In this document: piece after piece, positions 41,931-49,099 of the stretch
How the letters are laid out: every line of letters starts with the position of its first letter
How positions within the stretch are numbered: the stretch's first letter is position 1
From: an uncultured Lachnospiraceae bacterium
Lineage (GTDB): Bacteria > Bacillota > Clostridia > Lachnospirales > Lachnospiraceae
Length of the DNA stretch: 64,000 nt
NCBI GenBank assembly: GCA_910585205.1
Contig: CAJUCC010000065.1
Coordinates: 8,633 to 72,632 of the forward strand
Direction: 5' to 3'
The notes under the pieces: generated by a model
Database searches by the model: none
Seen by the model: only the letters and a program-made list of their open reading frames with translations
What the model was told of the DNA's origin: nothing
Translations under genes and position numbers: made by a program

Positions 41931-44471
41931 ATGAACAAAAAGACAATGAATTTTTTCAGGATTAGTGCGTCGATTGCAGTGACTGCCTGTGTGCTTGTTT
42001 TTCTTTTTCTGTCCATTTTTATGACCCACCAGACAGAACGTACTGTCCGGGAGATCAGCGATACATATATGTCTGAGATGAGCCGGCAGATCCGGCAGAA
42101 GTTTGAGGCGATCATCGGGCTGCGTTTGCAACAGGTGGAAGGCATTATCACACGGACGGAACCGGGTTCGGTGATGTACGGCACGGAAATGTTGTTGGAA
42201 TTGCAGACGAGTGCCGAGATCCGAAATTTCTCTTATCTGGGGCTGTATTCCGCGGATGGGGAGATTGAGAAAATTTACGGGGAAGATATGGAGATCGTCG
42301 ATCAGGAGGCAGCCATAGATCTCTATAACAAAGCAGGTGATCTGATCTGTCAGGGAAGGATGGAAAACGGCCAGAGAGTGCTCGTTATGGGAAAAGCGGC
42401 GGCATATCCCATGAAAGGCGGAAAGACAAGCAGCATTCTGATCGTGGGACTTCCCATGAATTATCTGAAAGACGTGCTGTTTTTGAATGAGAAAGACTCG
42501 GCGGCATATTCTCATATTATTGATGATGACGGAAGTTTTGTCGTGCGGAGTGAAGGCGCTTTCCGGGAGAACTATTTCAGCCGGGTTCGGGAGCATTATG
42601 AGACATTGGATGGCAAGACGCCGGAAGAATATGTGCAGGAACTGCAGGAAGCGATCAATACCAACAGTGTGTATTCTGACATTGTTTCGATTGAAGGAAA
42701 GAAACAGCGAATCTATTGTATGCCGCTTGCGGACAATACGTCCTGGTATCTGGTATCGGCCATGCCAAACGATTACATGGAAGGCGCGATTTCGCGGCTG
42801 GACAGACTGCGGAATGTGGTTATGATGGGTTCCGTGTCGCTTATTCTGCTTGTGCTGGGCGGGATATTTTTTGTCTATTACCGTATGTCCAGGCAGCAGA
42901 TTATTGATCTGAACAAAGCAACGAAAGAGGCGCAGTATGCCAATAAGGCAAAGAGTGAGTTCCTTTCCAGCATGAGTCATGACATTCGTTCTCCTATGAA
43001 TGCGATTATCGGCATGACAGAGATTGCTCAGAGAAATATCGACGATAAGGACAGGGTGTCAGACTGTCTGAAAAAGGTCAGCCTGTCGAGTAAGCATCTT
43101 TTGGGACTGATTAATGACGTACTGGATATGTCAAAGATCGAGAGCGGTAAGATGACGTTGAACGAAGTGCCGATGTCTCTGAAAGACGTGATGGATGATA
43201 TTGTCAATATCATGCAGCCGCAGCTCAAGGCGAGAAAGCAGCTTTTTGATATTTATATCCAGAAAATTCTCTTGGAAAATGTATACTGCGATACGGTGCG
43301 ACTGAATCAGGTTTTGATAAATTTGTTGACCAATGCGGTTAAATTTACGCCTGAGGGTGGGCGGGTCGATGTGCATGTATATCAGGAAGCTTCTCCGAAG
43401 GGGGACGAATATATCCGTACCCATTTTAAGGTGGAAGATAACGGAATCGGCATGTCGGAAGAGTTTCAGAAAAAAATATGGGATACTTTTTCCCGGGAAG
43501 AGACCGATCAGGTTCGGCATATTGTAGGCGCCGGACTGGGAACATCCATTACCAAGCGGATTGTTGAGCTGATGGGCGGAACGATCGGGCTGACAAGTGC
43601 ACTGGGTGAAGGAAGCTGTTTTCATGTCATACTGGATTTGCGCAAAGCGGAGGCGGCGGATATGCAGATGAAGCTGCCGGAATGGAATATTCTGGTTGTG
43701 GATGACAACGAGTGGCTCTGTCTCAGTGCCGTTTCCAATTTGGAGGAACTGGGGGCGCATGCGGAATGGACCCTGGATGGCTGGGACGCGGTCAAAATGA
43801 TTACGGAGCGGCATGAAAAGGGCGATGATTACCGCTTTGTACTGGTAGACTGGAGAATGCCGCAGATGGACGGCATTGAGACGATACGGGAGATCCGCAA
43901 GTCCGTCGGCAACAGCGTGCCGATCTTCCTGATTTCTGCGTATGACTGGAATGAACTGGGAGAAGAGGTAGCGTCCGAGATTGAAGGCTTTATCGCCAAG
44001 CCGCTGTTTAAATCGCGTCTGTATGAGCGGTTGAAACAGTATGTGGAAGGATACAATCCCGAGGAAGAGGAAAGCAGCGATGAGGTTGATTTTACCGGAA
44101 AGCGGATTCTTCTGGCCGAGGATATGGACATCAACTGGGAAGTTGCAAGTGAGATCCTGTCCATTACCGGCATGGAGCTGGAGCGCGCAGAAAACGGCAG
44201 AATCTGTGTGGAAATGTTTGAAAAATCCGAAGTGGGCTATTACGATGCGGTTCTGATGGACATTCGTATGCCGATTATGGACGGTTATGATGCGACAAAA
44301 GCTATCCGCTCACTCGGACGCGCTGACAATGGCCTGCCGATCATCGCCATGACGGCGGATGCCTTCTCCGACGATGCGCAGCACTGTCTGGAATGCGGTA
44401 TGAATGCGCACATTCCCAAACCGTTGGACATCGAGGAATGCATGCGTGTGCTGCAGCGATTCCTGAATTAA
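41931..44471 (+). CDS. Hybrid sensor histidine kinase with two receivers
   Basis: 846 aa, ATG 41931 (TTGGAG upstream). TM1 is about residues 8-30 and TM2 about 298-318, with a dCache-like external sensor between (FSYLGLYSADGEI; VLVMGKAA; SHIIDDDGSFVV). HisKA has the phospho-His in SMSHDIRSPMNAIIG; the ATPase has NLLTNAVKF, DNGIGM and GAGLGTSITKR. Receiver 1 (about 585-705) has VVDDN and Asp in VLVDWRMPQMDG. Receiver 2 (about 725-845) has AEDMD and Asp in VLMDIRMPIMDG. The G-box reads GAGLGTSI instead of GTGLGLSI. It forms a relay with the adjacent HPt protein. Confidence 0.95.
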   Translation: MNKKTMNFFRISASIAVTACVLVFLFLSIFMTHQTERTVREISDTYMSEMSRQIRQKFEAIIGLRLQQVEGIITRTEPGSVMYGTEMLLELQTSAEIRNFSYLGLYSADGEIEKIYGEDMEIVDQEAAIDLYNKAGDLICQGRMENGQRVLVMGKAAAYPMKGGKTSSILIVGLPMNYLKDVLFLNEKDSAAYSHIIDDDGSFVVRSEGAFRENYFSRVREHYETLDGKTPEEYVQELQEAINTNSVYSDIVSIEGKKQRIYCMPLADNTSWYLVSAMPNDYMEGAISRLDRLRNVVMMGSVSLILLVLGGIFFVYYRMSRQQIIDLNKATKEAQYANKAKSEFLSSMSHDIRSPMNAIIGMTEIAQRNIDDKDRVSDCLKKVSLSSKHLLGLINDVLDMSKIESGKMTLNEVPMSLKDVMDDIVNIMQPQLKARKQLFDIYIQKILLENVYCDTVRLNQVLINLLTNAVKFTPEGGRVDVHVYQEASPKGDEYIRTHFKVEDNGIGMSEEFQKKIWDTFSREETDQVRHIVGAGLGTSITKRIVELMGGTIGLTSALGEGSCFHVILDLRKAEAADMQMKLPEWNILVVDDNEWLCLSAVSNLEELGAHAEWTLDGWDAVKMITERHEKGDDYRFVLVDWRMPQMDGIETIREIRKSVGNSVPIFLISAYDWNELGEEVASEIEGFIAKPLFKSRLYERLKQYVEGYNPEEEESSDEVDFTGKRILLAEDMDINWEVASEILSITGMELERAENGRICVEMFEKSEVGYYDAVLMDIRMPIMDGYDATKAIRSLGRADNGLPIIAMTADAFSDDAQHCLECGMNAHIPKPLDIEECMRVLQRFLN

Positions 44472-44489
44472 GGGGCTTTTTGGAAAACC

Positions 44490-44519
44490 TTGCGTTTTCC
44501 GGTCGAATTGTGGTATAAT
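44490..44519 (+). promoter_or_regulatory. Promoter of the MotA/MotB-like pair
   Basis: TTGCGT (44490-44495), 18 nt, TATAAT (44514-44519). The transcript would begin near 44526, giving a leader of about 118 nt that contains the hairpin at 44570. Confidence 0.6.
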
Positions 44520-44569
44520 TCTGACAGAGTTCAGCGAACATGACAAAATGAAAGATCAAAGTGTGAAGC

Positions 44570-44597
44570 GAAAGAGTGGATATTATTCCACTCTTTC
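44570..44597 (+). promoter_or_regulatory. Leader hairpin, copy 1
   Basis: GAAAGAGTGGA (44570-44580), loop TATTAT, TCCACTCTTTC (44587-44597), then TTG. The 11-bp stem is the same sequence as in the hairpin at 46716. It lies between promoter and start codon of the MotA-like gene. It could be an attenuator, a processing site or a terminator of readthrough transcripts. Confidence 0.7.
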
Positions 44598-44643
44598 TTG
44601 CATCACGAGCAAATCTTAAGATTTTCCTAAGGAGGAGGTTGTT

Positions 44644-45774
44644 ATGAGAAACAAAGGATTTATCTTACTGCTTTTGGTTTATATCCTGACGTTCGGATTG
44701 ATTCTGGATATAAACGGTGTATTTTCCGGCGATGCGGCGGTCAATACAAATCTGATTATCAATGTGACATTTCTCGGCATTATCGGTATTTTGTTTATCA
44801 TATCGATTTTCAGTTTTATCCGACTGAATCTGCTCGGTGCGGCGCTGATAAAGGCGGCAAAAGAGATCGAGCGGCAGTTTGAGCCGGACCGGAAAAACCT
44901 CTGGCCGGACTATCGCAAAAAGCAGGAGCCGTTCGGAAATGCCAGATTGAACGGCAGCTTTGCCCGGTACCAGAAGCATGTTGCGATCCATGCGGACAAA
45001 AAGGGAAACCCCGCAAGAGAATGTCCGGTGGAAGACTATATAAACGAAGAGATGCTGCATCAGACGGGCATGACCTGGTTTAATTCCAATATCTCCGGCG
45101 CTATGACAGGACTTGGCATTCTGGGCACTTTTCTGGGATTGTCTCTGGGACTGAGCTCTTTTTCGGGCAATGATATTTTTACCATATCCGAAAATGTAGC
45201 GCCGCTTCTCGACGGTATGAAGGTGGCTTTCCACACATCGGTTTACGGTATTTTCTTTTCTTTGATCTTTTCTTTTGTCTATAAAAGTACGATGGCGGAT
45301 GCGTATGACAAGCTGGCGGCATTTCAGTATGCCTTTCACGAATATGTGCAGCCGCGGGCGGCTACGGGTGAGGAACGGTTGGCGAGTATGCTGCTTTACC
45401 AGTCGAACATGGCAAATTCCCTGCGTAAGATACAGGAGCTTTTGCAGGGCAACGCAAAGACGCAGATCGAGGGCGTGGATAAAATTGTCCGCCAGTTTAT
45501 GACACAGATGTCAGAGACAATGGAAACGGATTTCGGAAAACTGGGCAGGGCGCTGGAACGCTCCGGCGAAACACAAAGCGCCTGCGCGGAGAACTTCCTG
45601 CAAATGACCGGAAGCATGCAGAAGATGCTGGAATCATGCAATGTTTTCCGGGATTCTCTGGAAGCGTCGATGGAGAAACAAAAGAAGCTTGAGGAGAGAC
45701 TTTCCGATACGTGTGAGCAGATCGGGAACGAGCTGTATGCGTTGTATCAGACGAGGGATATGTATGAAGAATAG
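44644..45774 (+). CDS. MotA/TolQ/ExbB-type proton channel protein (ZorA-like)
   Basis: 376 aa. Membrane helices lie at about 5-22, 38-62, 150-175 (GAMTGLGILGTFLGLSLGL) and 190-215 (VAFHTSVYGIFFSLIFSFVY). The last two, with SGAMTGLGILGTFLG and the small-residue helix pair, match the MotA/ExbB core. About 150 residues of coiled coil (EGVDKIVRQFMTQMSETMETDFGKLGRAL) follow, as in ZorA. Flagellar MotA is about 270 aa and lacks this tail. It overlaps its MotB-like partner by 11 nt. Role: ion-driven stator for an unknown process; AGGAGGAGG precedes the ATG. Confidence 0.8.
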   Translation: MRNKGFILLLLVYILTFGLILDINGVFSGDAAVNTNLIINVTFLGIIGILFIISIFSFIRLNLLGAALIKAAKEIERQFEPDRKNLWPDYRKKQEPFGNARLNGSFARYQKHVAIHADKKGNPARECPVEDYINEEMLHQTGMTWFNSNISGAMTGLGILGTFLGLSLGLSSFSGNDIFTISENVAPLLDGMKVAFHTSVYGIFFSLIFSFVYKSTMADAYDKLAAFQYAFHEYVQPRAATGEERLASMLLYQSNMANSLRKIQELLQGNAKTQIEGVDKIVRQFMTQMSETMETDFGKLGRALERSGETQSACAENFLQMTGSMQKMLESCNVFRDSLEASMEKQKKLEERLSDTCEQIGNELYALYQTRDMYEE

Positions 45775-46624
45775 AAGACGAGACATATTTGAAGAACCGG
45801 GTTACTGGCAGTCTTACTCGGATATGATGGCGGCGCTGCTTTTGATTTTTATCCTGCTGATTGCGATTACGCTGTTCGTATATCGGCAGAAACGCACCGA
45901 TCTGGAGCAGGCGCAGCTTCAGCTCAATGAGACCCGACAGGAGCTGGAAGCTTCCGAAGTGGAACTGAAAAACTCTATGCGGGAGCTGGAAGACGCGTAT
46001 GCCAAAGCGACTATGACGGAAGACGAGCTGGCCACGGCATACCAGAAGATTGACGAGGCGCAGGCGGAACTGGATTCGACCAGAAGTGAGCTGCAGGATA
46101 TTGTGGGGATACGGACCGATATTATCGGTGAATTGCAGAAACGATTCGACAATTCTTCCATGAAAGTGGACGCGCAGACGGGGACGATTACCTTCTCCTC
46201 GGACGTGCTGTTTCGCTATAACAGCGCGCTGCTGACAACGGAGAGCAAGGAAACGCTGCAGGAGATTATCCCCATGTATCTCGGTGTGCTGCTGCAGGAG
46301 AGCTTCCGCCCGTATATTTCGGAAATTATTATTGAAGGCCATACGGACACGGACGGCGGCTATCAGAGTAATATGGTGCTGTCCGCCAACCGTGCCAATT
46401 CGGTGGCGGAGTTCTGCCTGGATCCGGAAAACGGACTGTCGCAGGAACAGGTGGATCAGCTCCAGAATATGCTGACTGTCAACGGACGTTCCTACAGCGT
46501 TCCCATCTACCAGGAAGGGACACAGGAAGTCGATATGGCGTCGTCCCGCCGGGTGGAGATCAAGTTCCGCCTGAAAGAGGAAGAAATGATTGAACGGATT
46601 ACGGAAATACTGGAGCAGGAGTAG
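45764..46624 (+). CDS. MotB/OmpA-domain stator partner (ZorB-like)
   Basis: 286 aa from ATG 45764, which overlaps the upstream stop. A membrane helix at about 22-42 is preceded by YWQSYSDMMAALLLIF, whose Asp20 matches the ion-binding Asp of MotB. A coiled coil (about 45-120) leads to an OmpA-like peptidoglycan-binding domain (about 130-280): FSSDVLFRYNSALLT, IIIEGHTDTDGGYQSN, LSANRANSV and SSRRVEIKFRL. With the MotA-like gene it forms a complete peptidoglycan-anchored stator. No ZorC/D/E or flagellar gene lies nearby; rimP follows. Confidence 0.88.
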   Translation: MKNRRRDIFEEPGYWQSYSDMMAALLLIFILLIAITLFVYRQKRTDLEQAQLQLNETRQELEASEVELKNSMRELEDAYAKATMTEDELATAYQKIDEAQAELDSTRSELQDIVGIRTDIIGELQKRFDNSSMKVDAQTGTITFSSDVLFRYNSALLTTESKETLQEIIPMYLGVLLQESFRPYISEIIIEGHTDTDGGYQSNMVLSANRANSVAEFCLDPENGLSQEQVDQLQNMLTVNGRSYSVPIYQEGTQEVDMASSRRVEIKFRLKEEEMIERITEILEQE

Positions 46625-46660
46625 AAAGCGCTGTATTTTATATATTCTGGCGGAAACCCC

Positions 46661-46689
46661 TTGCAATTCCGCACGGTCGGTGCTAAAAT
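46661..46689 (+). promoter_or_regulatory. Promoter of the rimP-nusA-infB operon
   Basis: TTGCAA (46661-46666), 17 nt, TAAAAT (46684-46689). The leader would hold the palindrome at 46716. Confidence 0.55.
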
Positions 46690-46715
46690 AAACAAGAATC
46701 AAATGGTTTATGTTG

Positions 46716-46743
46716 GAAAGAGTGGAACGCGTTCCACTCTTTC
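46716..46743 (+). promoter_or_regulatory. Leader hairpin, copy 2 (perfect 28-bp palindrome)
   Basis: GAAAGAGTGGAA (46716-46727), CGCG, TTCCACTCTTTC (46732-46743), followed by TTG. The arm shares 11 bp with the hairpin at 44570, and both lie between a sigma-A promoter and the first gene of an operon. The rimP start is 26 nt downstream. It may be a shared attenuator or a protein-binding site. Confidence 0.7.
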
Positions 46744-46768
46744 TTGTTGGAATAAAAAGGGGGCACAC

Positions 46769-47230
46769 ATGTCAAAAAAGAGTTATGAGCAGCAGACGGA
46801 GCGGCTGCTGGAACCGATCGCAGCAGCGGCAGGGGTTTCTGTCTATGATGTGGAATATGTAAAAGAGGGCAGGGAATGGTATCTGCGCGCTTATATTGAC
46901 AAGCCGGAAGGCGTCAATATCAATGACTGTGAGGCGGTAAGCCGTGCGCTTTCCGACAGGCTGGACGAGGCGGATTTTATTCAGGAGGCGTATATTCTGG
47001 AGGTCAGCAGTCCGGGACTTGGCAGGACGCTGAAAAAGGATAAGCATCTGCAGATGAGCATCGGAGAGGAAGTGGAACTGAAAACGTATCAACCGGTGGA
47101 AGGGCAGAAGGAGTTCGCGGGGGTTTTGACAGCGTTTGACAGAGACAGTGTTACGATAGAGGCAGATGGCGCGGCAAGGGTGTTTGCGAGAAACGAAGTC
47201 GCGGTTATCCGGCTGGCACTTGATTTTTAG
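46769..47230 (+). CDS. rimP: Ribosome maturation factor RimP
   Basis: 153 aa. It assists 30S assembly. Motifs: VYDVEYVKEGREWYLRAYID, ISDCEAVSRALS-type segment (here VNINDCEAVSRALS), YILEVSSPGLGRTLK, and a C-terminal Sm-like barrel (GVLTAFDRDSVTIEADG). ATG 46769 follows AAAAGGGGG; the frame upstream crosses the leader palindrome and is not coding. It opens the canonical rimP-nusA operon, 26 nt before nusA. Confidence 0.95.
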   Translation: MSKKSYEQQTERLLEPIAAAAGVSVYDVEYVKEGREWYLRAYIDKPEGVNINDCEAVSRALSDRLDEADFIQEAYILEVSSPGLGRTLKKDKHLQMSIGEEVELKTYQPVEGQKEFAGVLTAFDRDSVTIEADGAARVFARNEVAVIRLALDF

Positions 47231-47256
47231 GATTGGATTAGGAGGAATCAGAAAAA

Positions 47257-48516
47257 ATGAACAAAGAGTTAATGGAAGCGCTTGATATTCTGGAGAGGGA
47301 AAAAGAGATCAGCAAAGACACACTGTTTGAGGCGATTGAGAATTCCCTGATTACGGCATGCAAAAACCATTTCGGCAAATCGGACAATATCAAAGTGGAA
47401 ATTGACCGGGATACATGCGATTTTCTCTGTTATGCGGAAAAGGAAGTCGTGGAGGAAGCAGAGGACGACTGCCTGCAGATTTCGCTGGAAGATGCGCGGG
47501 AGGTTTCACACAATGCGCAGCTCGGCGATGTGATCCATATTGAGATCAAGTCCAAAGAGTTTGGGCGCATTGCGACCCAGAATGCAAAAAATGTGATTTT
47601 GCAGAAGATTCGGGAAGAAGAACGAAGCGTGATCTTTAATCAGTACTACGAGAAAGAAAAAGATGTTGTGACCGGGGTTGTGCAGCGGTATCTGGGACGG
47701 AATATCAGCATCAATCTGGGCAAGGCGGATGCCATACTCAGCGAGGGAGAGCAGATTCGGGGAGAGGTGTTCCGGCCGACGGAGCGAATCAAGGTCTATA
47801 TTCTCGAGGTGCGCAATACGCCCAAGGGCCCCCGGATTTTGGTCAGCAGAACACATCCGGAGCTGGTAAAGCGGCTGTTTGAGGCCGAGGTGACAGAGAT
47901 CAAGGACGGAACGGTGGAGATTCGCAGCATCGCCAGAGAGGCGGGCAGCAGAACAAAGATTGCGGTATGGTCGTGTAATCCCAATGTCGATGCGGTGGGT
48001 GCGTGCGTCGGTATGAACGGTGCGCGTGTAAACGCTATCGTAGAGGAACTCCGCGGAGAGAAAATTGATATTATCAACTGGGATGAGAACCCCGGCAATC
48101 TGATCCAGAACGCGCTTTCTCCGGCGAAGATCGTGGCGGTATTTGCCGACCCGGATGAAAAGACGGCAAAGGTTGTCGTACCGGACTACCAGCTGTCGCT
48201 TGCCATCGGCAAGGAAGGCCAGAATGCACGGCTGGCGGCCAGACTGACCGGATATAAGATCGATATAAAGAGTGAGACGCAGGCGAAAGATACGCCGGGC
48301 TTCCGCTATGAAGATTACATGGATGAGTATGAGGACGACGATATGACGGATTATGAGCCGGACGGGGCGTATGAATCCGGCGGGGTGTATGAATCCGACG
48401 GCGCATACGAATCCGAAGAACCATATGATGAGTCCGGGCAGGCATATGAATCGGAAGAACCATATGAATCCGAAGGGGAAGGAGCGTACGAGTCGGAAGA
48501 GCCATATGAAGAATAA
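47257..48516 (+). CDS. nusA: Transcription factor NusA with repetitive acidic tail
   Basis: 419 aa. Residues 1-130 are the RNA polymerase-binding domain (MNKELMEALDILEREKEIS), about 135-200 the S1 domain (VTGVVQRYLGRNISINLG) and about 200-345 the two KH domains (GACVGMNGARVNAIVEELRGEKIDI; LAIGKEGQNARLAARLTGYKIDI). The last 55 residues are an unusual repeat of YESEEP and YES-type units, highly acidic. The family usually ends soon after KH2 in Firmicutes. The stop overlaps the rnpM start by 11 nt. Confidence 0.96.
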   Translation: MNKELMEALDILEREKEISKDTLFEAIENSLITACKNHFGKSDNIKVEIDRDTCDFLCYAEKEVVEEAEDDCLQISLEDAREVSHNAQLGDVIHIEIKSKEFGRIATQNAKNVILQKIREEERSVIFNQYYEKEKDVVTGVVQRYLGRNISINLGKADAILSEGEQIRGEVFRPTERIKVYILEVRNTPKGPRILVSRTHPELVKRLFEAEVTEIKDGTVEIRSIAREAGSRTKIAVWSCNPNVDAVGACVGMNGARVNAIVEELRGEKIDIINWDENPGNLIQNALSPAKIVAVFADPDEKTAKVVVPDYQLSLAIGKEGQNARLAARLTGYKIDIKSETQAKDTPGFRYEDYMDEYEDDDMTDYEPDGAYESGGVYESDGAYESEEPYDESGQAYESEEPYESEGEGAYESEEPYEE

Positions 48517-48781
48517 AAAAGTTCCCGTAAGACAATGCATTGGCTGTGGGGAGATGAAACATAAAAAAGAAATGATGCGTGTGCTGAAGGATGCAGAGGG
48601 AAATATATCGCTGGATATGACAGGAAGGAAAAATGGCAGAGGCGCATATCTTTGTATATCCGAAGACTGTCTGTTGAAAGCGAAAAAGAACAGGGGGCTG
48701 GAGCGTTCCCTGCGGGTGCGCATACCGGAACAGATTTACGAAAGTCTGGAGGAGGCATATCGAAACCGAGATGAACAATAA
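48506..48781 (+). CDS. rnpM: RNase P modulator RnpM (YlxR family)
   Basis: 91 aa basic protein. Family marks: VRQCIGCGEMKHKKEMMRV and GRKNGRGAYLCIS with two Cys pairs that form the fold. YlxR/RnpM binds the RNase P RNA and lowers its activity in related bacteria (established knowledge). ATG 48506 lies inside the nusA end. A long in-frame extension to 48353 exists only because the nusA tail repeats lack stops in that frame. It overlaps the next gene by 11 nt. Confidence 0.93.
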   Translation: MKNKKVPVRQCIGCGEMKHKKEMMRVLKDAEGNISLDMTGRKNGRGAYLCISEDCLLKAKKNRGLERSLRVRIPEQIYESLEEAYRNRDEQ

Positions 48782-49079
48782 AATATTATCCCTTCTGGGA
48801 CTGGCGACCAGATCCGGCAATCTGGTCAGCGGGGAATATATGACGGAAAAGGCTGTGAAAGGCGGCCGGGCGTTTCTTGTTATCGTAAGCAGCGAAGCAT
48901 CGGAAAATACAAAAAAGAAGTTTACCAATATGTGCAGCTTTTATAAAGTACCCCTGTATTTTTACGGAGCGATGGAAGAGTTGGGACACTGTATGGGCAA
49001 AGCCTTCCGGGCATCGGTTGCCGTGACGGACGAAGGGTTTGCAAAGGGTATCAGGGAAAAGCTGGAATGCGAAAAGTAA
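48771..49079 (+). CDS. ylxQ: L7Ae-family ribosomal-type protein YlxQ
   Basis: 102 aa with the L7Ae/L30e fold: KILSLLGLATRSGNLVSGEY, AFLVIVSSEASENTKKKF and VPLYFYGAMEELGHCMGK. It is probably an RNA kink-turn binding protein, as is usual for the gene between rnpM and infB. Start overlaps the rnpM stop; infB begins 20 nt after the stop. Confidence 0.92.
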   Translation: MNNKILSLLGLATRSGNLVSGEYMTEKAVKGGRAFLVIVSSEASENTKKKFTNMCSFYKVPLYFYGAMEELGHCMGKAFRASVAVTDEGFAKGIREKLECEK

Positions 49080-49099
49080 CGAATACGGAGGTAGTGAGT

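Noticed and set aside
31299..44471. Flagellar gene cluster
   Set aside because: Chemotaxis genes are present, but no fli, flg or flh gene was found in the window.
48353..48505. N-terminal extension of rnpM through the nusA tail
   Set aside because: It is open only because the repeats lack stops in that frame; the family start is at 48506.
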